A stretch of 64,000 nucleotides of DNA from Phaeobacter sp. 11ANDIMAR09 (lineage in GTDB: Bacteria > Pseudomonadota > Alphaproteobacteria > Rhodobacterales > Rhodobacteraceae), in NCBI RefSeq assembly GCF_001294455.1, contig NZ_LIKT01000009.1, forward strand, positions 124,001 to 188,000, read 5' to 3'. A program made the position numbers and the translations under genes. The notes beneath the pieces are model-generated. The model made no database searches. It saw only the letters and a program-made list of their open reading frames with translations, and was not told the DNA's origin. This document shows, one piece after another, positions 17,319 to 25,782 of this stretch. The number at the start of each line of letters is the position of its first letter. The first letter of the stretch is position 1.

Positions 17319-18491
17319 TTACGTAAAATCCTCCAACCGCGCAACGAGCTGTTTCATAAAGTCATGACCTGCGGAGAATTGCGCCACCGTGATGAACTCA
17401 TTGGGCTGATGAGCCTGAGCAATATCGCCGGGCCCGCAGATCACAGCGGAATAGCCTGCTGCCTGAAACTGACCGGCCTCAGTGCCATAGCTGACCACAT
17501 GGGTTGCGTTGTCTCCGGTGAGGCTGCGCACCAGCGCTTCGGACTGCCCCTCTTCTTCGGGCACCAGGGCCGGCACGTCAAAGGCCTTGCGGATCTCGAT
17601 ACGCGCCTCGGGGTGGATGGCCTGCATCTCCGCTTCGACCCTTTGCACTTCAGCGCGATAGGCCGCCTCCCAATCCGAGGCCTGCTCACCAGGAACCACC
17701 CGAAAATCCATCATGAATTCGCAGTCCTTTGCGGTGATGTTATGGGCGGTCCCGCCCGAGATCATTCCAACATGGCAGGTGGTAAAGGGTGGGTTGAACA
17801 GGGATTGCATCGCCCCCGGCTTGCGACCCATGTTTTCGGCATTACGATGGTTGGCCCAGTCGATCAGCCGGGCCCCCTGCATAATGGCACTGACGCCAGT
17901 ATGCATAAGCGAGCTGTGCACCTCAAAGCCAACCACATGCGTCCGGTAGCCGATACCGCCCTTATGGCCGGTCACCGTCTGCATCATCGAAGGTTCCCCC
18001 ACAATCACCGCTGATCCTTTGGGCAGATGCTTTTGCATCTCTTCGATCATGGGAGGCGCCCCGGTGCAGCCGATCTCTTCGTCAAAACTAAGCGCCAATT
18101 GCAGCGGTCGTTGCACGCCCCTGTGATGAGCATCCACCAGGGCCCAGATCGCCAGGGCGTCAAAGCCCTTCATGTCGCAGGTGCCACGGCCAAAATACTT
18201 ACCGTCGCGTTCAACCACCGTAAACGGGTCGCTGTCCCAGGGTTGGCCATCCACCGGCACCACATCTGTGTGACCCGACAGGACCACCGCGCCCTCTATC
18301 TCAGGGCCGACATGGGCGAACACAGCCGCCTTATGCGGCTGGTCCGGATCCACCCAGCGGTGCGAAGCTATGCCCTGTTCCGACAGGTAGTCCTGCACCC
18401 AGTCGACCAGAGGCAAATTGCTGTCCCGGCTTACAGTCGGGAATGCCACCAGCTGCGTCATGATTTCGAGCGGCGAAAGCACCTTCGCCAT
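17319..18491 (-). CDS. ArgE/DapE-type M20 deacylase (acetylornithine deacetylase-like)
   Basis: This 390-residue M20A enzyme has the metal ligands in order: His74 and Asp76 in SGHTDVVPVDGQPW, Asp106 in RGTCDMKG, and the Glu138/139 pair in FDEEIGCTG. It resembles acetylornithine deacetylase, which releases ornithine from its N-acetyl form. Most alphaproteobacteria use the ArgJ cycle and do not need ArgE for biosynthesis, so its position behind a peptide-type transporter argues for catabolic deacylation of an imported N-acyl amino acid. The ATG lies four bases after the transporter ATPase stop (TGATCGCATG); a GTG five codons earlier would overlap that gene. Confidence 0.85.
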   Translation of the reverse strand: MAKVLSPLEIMTQLVAFPTVSRDSNLPLVDWVQDYLSEQGIASHRWVDPDQPHKAAVFAHVGPEIEGAVVLSGHTDVVPVDGQPWDSDPFTVVERDGKYFGRGTCDMKGFDALAIWALVDAHHRGVQRPLQLALSFDEEIGCTGAPPMIEEMQKHLPKGSAVIVGEPSMMQTVTGHKGGIGYRTHVVGFEVHSSLMHTGVSAIMQGARLIDWANHRNAENMGRKPGAMQSLFNPPFTTCHVGMISGGTAHNITAKDCEFMMDFRVVPGEQASDWEAAYRAEVQRVEAEMQAIHPEARIEIRKAFDVPALVPEEEGQSEALVRSLTGDNATHVVSYGTEAGQFQAAGYSAVICGPGDIAQAHQPNEFITVAQFSAGHDFMKQLVARLEDFT

Positions 18492-18495
18492 GCGA

Positions 18496-20316
18496 TCAGT
18501 ATCCACTGTCGGTGGTCAGCACAAAATGACCCGGCTCCACCTCTAGATACTTTGAGGGCTCGGGCTGATAGTCCAAGCCATGAATAGGCGATGGAATCGG
18601 TTTGAAGTTCAGATCTTTTTCGCTCTTGCGGCGACGTGGATCAGCGATCGGCACTGCTTTCATCAAGGCCTGGGTATAGGCATGCTGCGGGTTTTCAAAG
18701 ACGCGGGCACGCGGGCCCAATTCCACGATTCGCCCCAGATACATCACCCCCACCTGGTGACTGACTCGCTCGACCACGGCCATATCATGGCTGATGAAGA
18801 GAAAAGACAATCCAAGGTCTGCCTGTAATTCCATCATCAAGTTCAAAACTTGAGCTTGTACCGAAACGTCCAGTGCCGACACCGCCTCGTCAGCGACGAT
18901 CAATTTAGGGTTCAGCGCCAAGGCACGGGCAATTGCGATTCTTTGACGCTGCCCACCAGACATTTCATGCGGATAACGCCGCATAAAGCTGCGCGGCAGT
19001 TGCACTCGATCAAACAGATTCGCCACGCGGTCCTGCAGCTCAGAGCCTGACGCCAACCCATAGTTGCGCAGCGGCTCAGCAACCTGGTCCAAGAGTTGCA
19101 TCTGCGGGTTCAGCGAGGCAAAAGGATCCTGAAAAATCATCTGCATATCCAGGCGCGCCTTGTGCAACTCGCTCTGGTTCAAGCCGATGACGTCACGTCC
19201 CTCGAACTCGACCTTGCCTGAAAGAGGCTCAACCAAACGCAGAATCGAGCGACCTGCCGTTGATTTCCCGCATCCCGATTCGCCCACTAGCGACAATGTC
19301 TGCCCCTTAAAAACCTTGAAGGACACGTCCTCGACCGCATGCACATTGGCCACGGTGCGGCGCAGCAAGCCGCCTTTGACCGGGAAACGGGTGGTCAGGT
19401 TTTCAACGTTTAGCAGCACTTCTTCGGTGCCGATAATCGGTTCGATCTTCTGGTCCTCAACACCCATCAGTTTCATCGGCTCTGGGTAGGCTTTGCCCTG
19501 CATCTCGCCCAGCTTTGGCACAGCCGCAAGCAGCGCTTTGGTATAGTCATGCTGAGGATTTTCAAAGATTTCTTCTACCGTGCCTTCTTCGACTTTATTG
19601 CCCCGGAACATCACCACAACCCGGTCCGCCATCTGGGCCACAACCGCCATGTCATGGGTGATGAACATCACCGCAGTGCCGGTTTCACGCTTTAGCCGGT
19701 CCATCAGGGCCAGGATTTCCGCCTGAATGGTCACATCCAGCGCGGTTGTGGGCTCATCCGCGATCAACAGGCGCGGTTCGCAGGCCATGGCCATGGCGAT
19801 CACCACCCGCTGGCGCATGCCGCCAGAGAGTTCATGGGGATATTGCGCCATACGGCGCTCGGGTTCGGGAATACGCACCTCACGCAGCAATTCAACCGCA
19901 CGTTCTTCGGCTTGCGCCTTGTTCATATCCTTATGGACCCGCAGGCCTTCGGTCAGCTGACGGCCAACGGTGAACACCGGGTTCAGAGCCGTCATAGGCT
20001 CCTGAAAGATCATGCCGATTTCATTGCCACGAATGTCTTTCATCACCTCGCCAGGGGCTTTGGAAAGATCCATCTCGCCGCCGTCGCGCCGGTCAAACAT
20101 CAGTTCGCCAGCAGCAATCTCGCCGCCGCCAAACTCCACCAGGCGCATAAGAGAAAGGGAAGAAACAGATTTGCCAGAGCCGGATTCACCGACGACACAG
20201 ACGGTCTCACCAGGGTGGACATCAAAAGAGACATTTTCGACGCCGACGACCGGCCCATCTTTGGTTTGAAACTCTACACGCAAGTTACTGATGGATGCGA
20301 TAGCATTGTCCAGCAT
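18496..20316 (-). CDS. Fused double ABC ATPase of a peptide/opine-type transporter (DppD-DppF fusion)
   Basis: The 606-residue protein holds two complete ABC domains in one chain. The first has Walker A GESGSGKS (43-50), signature LSGGMRQRV (164-172) and [12 protein letters not shown]. The second has Walker A GESGCGKS (345-352), then MSGGQRQRI and [10 protein letters not shown]. Each is followed by the oligopeptide-transporter C-terminal extension (the [15 protein letters not shown] and [15 protein letters not shown] blocks). It energises import by the permeases encoded across the divergent region. The ATG has AGGGGAG upstream; the longer in-frame reading is not supported. It is the first gene of the run ArgE-like, MarR, M20 C, B, A. 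Confidence 0.93.
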   Translation of the reverse strand: MLDNAIASISNLRVEFQTKDGPVVGVENVSFDVHPGETVCVVGESGSGKSVSSLSLMRLVEFGGGEIAAGELMFDRRDGGEMDLSKAPGEVMKDIRGNEIGMIFQEPMTALNPVFTVGRQLTEGLRVHKDMNKAQAEERAVELLREVRIPEPERRMAQYPHELSGGMRQRVVIAMAMACEPRLLIADEPTTALDVTIQAEILALMDRLKRETGTAVMFITHDMAVVAQMADRVVVMFRGNKVEEGTVEEIFENPQHDYTKALLAAVPKLGEMQGKAYPEPMKLMGVEDQKIEPIIGTEEVLLNVENLTTRFPVKGGLLRRTVANVHAVEDVSFKVFKGQTLSLVGESGCGKSTAGRSILRLVEPLSGKVEFEGRDVIGLNQSELHKARLDMQMIFQDPFASLNPQMQLLDQVAEPLRNYGLASGSELQDRVANLFDRVQLPRSFMRRYPHEMSGGQRQRIAIARALALNPKLIVADEAVSALDVSVQAQVLNLMMELQADLGLSFLFISHDMAVVERVSHQVGVMYLGRIVELGPRARVFENPQHAYTQALMKAVPIADPRRRKSEKDLNFKPIPSPIHGLDYQPEPSKYLEVEPGHFVLTTDSGY

Positions 20317-20406
20317 GGCGGCTCCCCTTAGTTCTTCTTTTTGGCCTCGCACAGCATGCAAGCGCCGCTTTTGCAGCGGATAGCACAATTCGCCTCAACA
20401 ATACTC

Positions 20407-20421
20407 ATGCAAATATTGCAT
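20407..20421. promoter_or_regulatory. Perfect dyad ATGCAA-ATA-TTGCAT
   Basis: Six-base arms with a three-base spacer sit in the middle of the divergent region, about 90 bases from the ATPase start and 237 from the binding-protein start. It is a good operator candidate for a regulator of both arms of the locus. Confidence 0.45.
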
Positions 20422-20423
20422 AG

Positions 20424-20454
20424 GCAAATCCAAAATTCGGATTTGCATTTTTTT
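20424..20454 (+). terminator. Terminator-like hairpin in the leader of the binding-protein gene
   Basis: GCAAATCC-AAAATTC-GGATTTGC is an 8-bp perfect stem followed by ATTTTTTT. It could end transcripts entering from upstream or act as an attenuator if the promoter lies before it. The stem is only half GC, so strength is uncertain. Confidence 0.45.
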
Positions 20455-20657
20455 GGAAACTGGTTTTCGATACGGCCAGTATCTGCACATGGGGGCCGGT
20501 CGTATAGCGACCAAAGATGTTGAAAAATTTCGATCTTTCAATTTGTTCCACGCCAACTTAGGCAGAACGACATCGTACCCGCAGCTTTGCGGCAACAAGC
20601 CGGAGTATAAATCTTCGGCACAAAAAGACACGTAATGTGTTCGACAAGGAGAGTGTA

Positions 20658-22358
20658 ATGAAACTCAAAACCCTCTTGATGGGTGCCATCGCCACGGCCG
20701 CCATCGCTCCGGCAGCTTTTGCCGAGCGCGGCTCGGATGGCCAGGTCAGTATCATCTATTGGCAAGCGCCTTCGATCCTGAACCCCTTCCTGTCCGGCGG
20801 CACCAAGGACGTTGAATCCGCGTCGCTGGTGATCGAACCTCTGGCCCGCTACAACGAAGTTGGTGAAATGGTGCCTTTCCTGGCAGCCGAAATTCCAACA
20901 GTTGAAAACGGCGGCGTCAGCGAAGACCTGACCTCCATCACCTGGAAAATCGCCTCTGGCCTCAAATGGTCCGATGGCTCAGCCTTCACCTCGGCTGATG
21001 TGAAATTCACCGCAGATTACTGCATGGACCCTGAAGGCGGCTGCGCGCAGGTCACCAAATTTGAAGGCGTGACCTCGGTCGAAGCGCTTGACGACCTGAC
21101 TGTCAAAGTCACCTTCGACAAGCCAACCCCTTTCCCCTACGGTCCCTTTGTTGGCGGCGAGAGCCCCATCATCCAGGCGGCTCAGTTTGCGGATTGCATG
21201 GGCGCCAAGGCTCCTGAGTGCACCGAGGCCAACTTTGGTCCCATCGGCACCGGCCCATTTGTTGTGGATGAGTTCAAGCCCAACGACGTGATCACCATGT
21301 CGGCGAACCCCAACTACCGTGACCCGGCTAAGCCTGCCTTTGCCAAGGTCCTGTTCAAAGGGGGCGGCGACGCAACGGCTGCTGGCCGTGCGGTTATGGA
21401 AACCGGCGAGTTCGATTACGCCTGGAACCTGCAGTTGGCTCCTGAAGTTGTGGCCCAGATGGAATCCGCTGGCAAAGGTACGCCTGTCGCAGGTTTCGGC
21501 CCACTGGTTGAGCGGATCATGCTGAACAACACCAACCCTGACCCGGCGCTTGGCCCAGATGAGCGTTCGGTGATCCGTCCTCACCCATTCTTGGGCGACC
21601 CTGCGGTTTACAAAGCGATGTCGCTGGCGATTGACCGTCCTCTGCTGGTCGAAATCGGCTATGGCAAAGCAGGTAAAGTCACCTGTAACTGGATCCCAGC
21701 GCCTGCCGCTGTGAACTCCGACACCTTCACCTGCGACAAGCAGGACATCGCAGCCGCAAACGCGATGCTGGACGAAGCGGGCTACAAAGACACCAATGGT
21801 GACGGCGTCCGTGAAACTCCATCGGGTGTTCCGATGAAGATCCTGTACCAGACCTCGACCAATGCCGTGCGTCAGGATTTTCAGGCTCTGATCAAACAGT
21901 GGTGGAGCGAAATTGGTATCGAAACCGAGCTGCGTAACCTCAGCGGTTCCGTGTTCTTTGGTGGCGACCCCGGCTCGCCTGACACCTTCCAGAAGTTCTA
22001 TGCCGACGTTGAAATGTATGCCAATACCTTCAACGGCACCGACCCTCAGTCCTACCTGGCCAACGGCCTGTGCGACAAGGCGCCTACGCCTGCGTCCCAG
22101 TGGCAGGGTGAGAACATCTCTCGCTTCTGTAACGAAGAGTTCGACAAGCTGCACGCTGAGCTGACAACAACAGCCGGTGCCGCAGCCCGTGCCGAAATCT
22201 CCAAGCGTCTCAATGACATCATCGTTGAAAACGGCGGCATGATCCCACTGGTTCACCGTGGTCGTCTGTCGGCGCATGCCAACTCTTTGGGTGGCGTTGT
22301 GCTGAACGTCTGGGACAGCGAGCTGTGGAACGCAGCTGACTGGCACCGCATCAAGTAA
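20658..22358 (+). CDS. Periplasmic substrate-binding protein of peptide/nickel/opine-type ABC transporter (SBP_bac_5)
   Basis: This 566-residue family 5 solute-binding protein has a cleavable signal peptide (residues 1-22, ending PAAFA before ERGSDG). The YWQAPSILNPFLS and LVIEPLARYN blocks follow, and the TGPFVVDEFKPND and INEIGY-like regions are typical of DppA/OppA proteins. The ATG is preceded by AAGGAGAG, and an in-frame start seven codons earlier is disregarded. It delivers substrate to the two permeases downstream. At 566 residues it is slightly longer than DppA (about 535). Cargo in this family ranges from dipeptides to opines and N-acyl conjugates; the four deacylases opposite point to the last. 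Confidence 0.92.
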   Translation: MKLKTLLMGAIATAAIAPAAFAERGSDGQVSIIYWQAPSILNPFLSGGTKDVESASLVIEPLARYNEVGEMVPFLAAEIPTVENGGVSEDLTSITWKIASGLKWSDGSAFTSADVKFTADYCMDPEGGCAQVTKFEGVTSVEALDDLTVKVTFDKPTPFPYGPFVGGESPIIQAAQFADCMGAKAPECTEANFGPIGTGPFVVDEFKPNDVITMSANPNYRDPAKPAFAKVLFKGGGDATAAGRAVMETGEFDYAWNLQLAPEVVAQMESAGKGTPVAGFGPLVERIMLNNTNPDPALGPDERSVIRPHPFLGDPAVYKAMSLAIDRPLLVEIGYGKAGKVTCNWIPAPAAVNSDTFTCDKQDIAAANAMLDEAGYKDTNGDGVRETPSGVPMKILYQTSTNAVRQDFQALIKQWWSEIGIETELRNLSGSVFFGGDPGSPDTFQKFYADVEMYANTFNGTDPQSYLANGLCDKAPTPASQWQGENISRFCNEEFDKLHAELTTTAGAAARAEISKRLNDIIVENGGMIPLVHRGRLSAHANSLGGVVLNVWDSELWNAADWHRIK

Positions 22359-22375
22359 GCGGCTTTAGCCCAAAC

Positions 22376-22402
22376 GAGGCCCCGGTGTTTCACCGGGGCC
22401 TC
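22376..22402 (+). terminator. Strong hairpin between binding-protein and permease genes
   Basis: GAGGCCCCGGTG-TTT-CACCGGGGCCTC is a 12-bp perfect stem just after the binding-protein stop, with only a short TT after it. Without a long T-run it is more likely an mRNA-stabilising or partial-termination hairpin, which would raise binding-protein output over permease output. Confidence 0.65.
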
Positions 22403-22518
22403 TTGCCATCAGTGCCCCATTCCGTTCTATCGCGGGTACATTGGCCACGCGACGCAGCCTCTGAGGTGCGATCGCCTGTCCAGCTCAACAATAACAAATT
22501 GCAAAAGGCGCACGCTCC

Positions 22519-23526
22519 ATGCTGACCTTTACAATCAGGCGACTGGTCCTGTCGGTTCCGACACTGCTGTTTATCAGTCTCGTGATTTTCCTGCTGCTCG
22601 AACTCGCCCCTGGCGACCCGATGGCACAGGTTCCCCTCACAGTTCCCCCTGAAGTCAAAGAAAAAATGCGCGAGGCCCTGGGCCTTGGCCAACCCGCCCC
22701 CATTCGGTTCTGGAAATGGCTGGTGCAGTTCTTCTGGATTGAACCCCAGGTTCTGATCGACCACTATTTTGGCACCACCTTCTCGCAGGGTGACCTGCGG
22801 GTGATCTCCTGGCAGACCCGTTCGCCAGTGATGGATATCGTCATCCAGCGGATGCCCCAGACCCTGTGGGTTGTTGGCACCGCCTACGTGGTTGCCATCT
22901 TTATCGCCCTGCCAATTGGTATCTATTCGGCCTATCGCCAGTACAGCTGGTTCGACCAGCTTGGCACCTTTGTGTCGATGGTTGGCTTTTCCGTGCCACC
23001 GTTCTTTTCCGGTGTTTTGGTCATCGTGATCTTTTCGGTGCAGCTTGGCTGGTTCCCCTCGATCTATGACACCACCCATGTGGTCGATAGCTGGGACAGT
23101 TTTGTTTACCAGATGAAGCAGATGATCATGCCGGTCATGGTTCTGGCCTTGCAGATCACCGCACAGCTCAGCCGTTTCATGCGCGCCTCGATGCTGGATA
23201 ACCTCAATCAGGACTATGTGCGTACCGCACGGGCCAAGGGCCTCAGCGAGTATGTTGTGGTCATGGTGCATGTGCTGCGCAACTCGATGATTCCTGTGGT
23301 CACCGTGATTGCCCTGGGCATCCCGTCGATCTTTGGCGGCGCCATCATCACTGAACAGGTGTTCAAGGTGAATGGCATCGGCCAGTTGCTGATTGGCGCC
23401 ATCCAGGCCAATGACCTGCCCATGGTGCAGACGCTGACCTTTATCTTTGCCATCCTCATCGTGCTGTTCAATCTGATCGCCGATGTTCTCTACGGCATCC
23501 TAGACCCGAGGATCCGCTATGACTGA
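22519..23526 (+). CDS. ABC transporter permease, DppB type
   Basis: The 335-residue inner-membrane protein begins with the family opening MLTFTIRRLVLSVPTLLFIS, a first membrane helix. It then has a periplasmic domain and a five-helix core with the EAA-like loop YVRTARAKGLSEYVV near residue 235, which contacts the ATPase. It ends RIRYD like other DppB proteins. Its last 8 bases overlap the next gene (ATGACTGA). Confidence 0.93.
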   Translation: MLTFTIRRLVLSVPTLLFISLVIFLLLELAPGDPMAQVPLTVPPEVKEKMREALGLGQPAPIRFWKWLVQFFWIEPQVLIDHYFGTTFSQGDLRVISWQTRSPVMDIVIQRMPQTLWVVGTAYVVAIFIALPIGIYSAYRQYSWFDQLGTFVSMVGFSVPPFFSGVLVIVIFSVQLGWFPSIYDTTHVVDSWDSFVYQMKQMIMPVMVLALQITAQLSRFMRASMLDNLNQDYVRTARAKGLSEYVVVMVHVLRNSMIPVVTVIALGIPSIFGGAIITEQVFKVNGIGQLLIGAIQANDLPMVQTLTFIFAILIVLFNLIADVLYGILDPRIRYD

Positions 23527-24430
23527 GCTTAGCAATCCCATCCCCAGCAAGCCACCGCGCAGCCAGTGGCTGGACGTCTGGGACCAGTTCAAATCGCACC
23601 GCGGAGCCCTGATGGGCGGGATTCTCTTCCTGCTGATTGTTGCCTCCGTTTACCTTGGGCCATTGTTCTGGGACATCGAAGCAACCCATATCGACATCCG
23701 CTCGCGTAATCAGGGGCCTAGCTGGGCGCATCCCTTTGGCACCGATCAGCTGGGGCGCGATATGATGGCCCGGATGATGGCAGGCGGCTCCACCTCGGTC
23801 TCGGTGGGTCTTACTGCGATGGCGCTGGCGCTGTTCCTGGGTTCCTTCATCGGCGTGGTCGCCGGGTTCTTCAAACGGCTGGACGGGCCGTTGATGCGCC
23901 TGACCGACCTGTTCCTGGCGCTGCCCCTGCTGCCGCTGCTCCTGGTGATGATGTTGTTGTTCCGCGAACCGCTGAACGCGGCCTTCGGACCGGAACAGGG
24001 CATCTTTATCCTGATCGTTTGCGCCATTGGGGTGACCTCCTGGATGCCCACTGCCCGGATCGTGCGCGGCGATGTTCTGGCGATCAAGGAACGTGAGTTT
24101 GTTCTGGCGGCCCGCTCCATCGGGACCTCGAACAAGGGGCTGATCACCCGGCATATCCTGCCCAACGTGCTGTCACCCATCATGGTCTCGGCCACCCTTG
24201 GTATTGCCACGGCGATCATCACCGAAAGCTCGCTGTCCTTCCTTGGCCTCGGCTTCCCACCGGATTTCCCAACCTGGGGACGGTTGCTGTTTGATGCCAC
24301 CGACTATCTGCAGCAGCATCCAGAGCGGGTATTCTGGCCCGGCATGGCGATCTCCTTGACCGTGCTGAGCGTGAACTACCTTGGTGATGGTCTGCGGGAT
24401 GCCCTGGATCCACGGATTCGCGGCCGCTAA
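23519..24430 (+). CDS. ABC transporter permease, DppC type
   Basis: This 303-residue inner-membrane permease has the DppC plan: an N-terminal helix, the HPFGTDQLGRD motif near residue 77, the EAA loop FVLAARSIGTSNKGLITRH, and the ending ALDPRIRGR. It pairs with the DppB-type protein to form the channel. An 8-base overlap couples its translation to that gene. A strong terminator follows. Confidence 0.93.
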   Translation: MTELSNPIPSKPPRSQWLDVWDQFKSHRGALMGGILFLLIVASVYLGPLFWDIEATHIDIRSRNQGPSWAHPFGTDQLGRDMMARMMAGGSTSVSVGLTAMALALFLGSFIGVVAGFFKRLDGPLMRLTDLFLALPLLPLLLVMMLLFREPLNAAFGPEQGIFILIVCAIGVTSWMPTARIVRGDVLAIKEREFVLAARSIGTSNKGLITRHILPNVLSPIMVSATLGIATAIITESSLSFLGLGFPPDFPTWGRLLFDATDYLQQHPERVFWPGMAISLTVLSVNYLGDGLRDALDPRIRGR

Positions 24431-24488
24431 GGCAATGCCCCGTCTCAGCCCCGGTCGCTGAGACATATTCAAATAAGAACATAACATT

Positions 24489-24515
24489 CGGCCGTCCCCT
24501 GGGGCGGCCGTTTTT
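24489..24515 (+). terminator. Intrinsic terminator of the binding-protein/permease operon
   Basis: CGGCCG-T-CCC-CT-GGG-G-CGGCCG followed by TTTTT, about 60 bases after the DppC-type stop. Confidence 0.85.
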
Positions 24516-24696
24516 GTTTCACAGCTCCTGTGAAAATTGCGAACAGGATCCCACCAGGACCGTATCAAGCGGGAAGCCGTTCCACCCCAAACCAATCCAA
24601 ACACGTCACCGCCCCTTGCCTGACAATGGATTTGCTCTCATTTCGGGAAATAATTCCACTTCGCAATTCCACGTCACAGTGAAACGGGTACAGGCA

Positions 24697-25782
24697 ATGT
24701 TTGAGACACTCGGCTTTGAAGAGACCAGCCCACGACTGGCCTCGCTCTATTTTTCCCTCGCACTGGGCCTGGGCTTTGGCGTGCTGGCTCAGCTCACCCG
24801 GTTTTGTTTTCGTCGCGCTGTGATCGGTGAAGACCGACGTCAAGCCGCGGGCATTTGGGCACTGGCGCTTGTGGTGTCGGTTCTGGGCACTCAGGCTGCC
24901 GTGATCCAGGGCTGGATCAGCTTTGATGCCCACCGCCTGCTGGTCTCGGATCTGCCGCTGCTGGCCATTGCGCTAGGTGGCGTGATGTTTGGCATTGGTA
25001 TGGTGCTGACCCGGGGCTGCATTTCCCGCCTCACCGTGCTCAGCGGCACCGGAAATCTGCGCGCCCTGCTCTGCCTGGTGGTTTTTGCCATCACCGCCCA
25101 TGCCACGCTCAAAGGCGTGTTGGCACCCCTGCGCAGCGCATTGGGCAGCTACACTGTCCAGCTGGGGGACTATGCAACACTGGCCGCCCTGCCCGGCGGT
25201 GCGCCCCTGTGGAGCGCCCTCATCGCCCTGCCCGCCCTTTGGGTGGCGCTGCGCTCAAAGAACGCTGCATTGGCCCTGCTTGGCGGCGCCATGATCGGGG
25301 CGCTGGTGCCGCTGGCCTGGGTGACCACCGGATTTGTGCTCTTTGATGAATTCGACCCCATCGCCATGGAGAGCCTGTCCTTTACTGCGCCAATGTCCGA
25401 AGGGCTGTTCTATGCGATCGCCTCCAGCGCCGTCCCTGCGGGCTTTGGACCCGGATTGATTGGCGGTGTCCTGGTCGGCGCGCTGCTCACCGCCCTGCTG
25501 CGGGGGCAATTCCACTGGCAGAGTTTTGAAAACCCAGGCCAGACCGGCCGCTACATTCTGGGCGCCAGCCTGATGGGCTTTGGTGGGGTTCTTGCGGGTG
25601 GCTGCACCCTCGGCGCCGGTCTAGCGGGGGTCTCCACCCTGGGGGTGGCGGCACCTCTGGCGCTGGGTGCAATTGCCCTGGGTGGAATCCTGGCGCACCG
25701 GGTGCTGAGAGACAGGCCTAATGCAGCTTCTTTTTCACCCGCTGGATCGCCAGCCACACCAGCGCCACAACCGGCAGAGTGA
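24697..25782 (+). CDS. YeeE/YedE-family sulfur (thiosulfate-type) transporter
   Basis: This 361-residue polytopic membrane protein has the two repeated halves of YeeE/YedE (TsuA) proteins. The conserved cysteine motifs are RFCFRRAVIG, LTRGCISRL and GGCTLGAGLAG; in the characterised thiosulfate transporter the equivalent cysteines line the pore. It probably imports thiosulfate or another reduced sulfur species. The start is set at MFETLGFEETSP, where homologous sequence begins; a longer in-frame reading begins inside the preceding terminator. The last about 22 residues are a Pro/Ala-rich tail encoded opposite the end of the DUF3422 gene. Confidence 0.85.
   Translation: MFETLGFEETSPRLASLYFSLALGLGFGVLAQLTRFCFRRAVIGEDRRQAAGIWALALVVSVLGTQAAVIQGWISFDAHRLLVSDLPLLAIALGGVMFGIGMVLTRGCISRLTVLSGTGNLRALLCLVVFAITAHATLKGVLAPLRSALGSYTVQLGDYATLAALPGGAPLWSALIALPALWVALRSKNAALALLGGAMIGALVPLAWVTTGFVLFDEFDPIAMESLSFTAPMSEGLFYAIASSAVPAGFGPGLIGGVLVGALLTALLRGQFHWQSFENPGQTGRYILGASLMGFGGVLAGGCTLGAGLAGVSTLGVAAPLALGAIALGGILAHRVLRDRPNAASFSPAGSPATPAPQPAE

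Larger units (their letters stand above)
20317..20657. other. Divergent control region between the transporter ATPase and binding-protein operons
   Basis: These 341 bases carry no gene. They are AT-rich for this window and full of dyads. Besides the two listed separately there are CCGCT/AGCGG (about 20373-20388), GGTCG-TATAG-CGACC (about 20498-20512) and AAAGAT/ATCTTT arms around 20513-20538. Both operons of the locus must be initiated from here. Confidence 0.6.

Noticed and set aside
17319-18491. True arginine-biosynthetic argE
   Set aside because: Context is a transporter/hydrolase operon and most alphaproteobacteria make ornithine through ArgJ; the symbol was left empty.
20979-22346. 455-residue open frame opposite the binding-protein gene
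   Set aside because: Antisense shadow; the forward frame has a signal peptide and family motifs.
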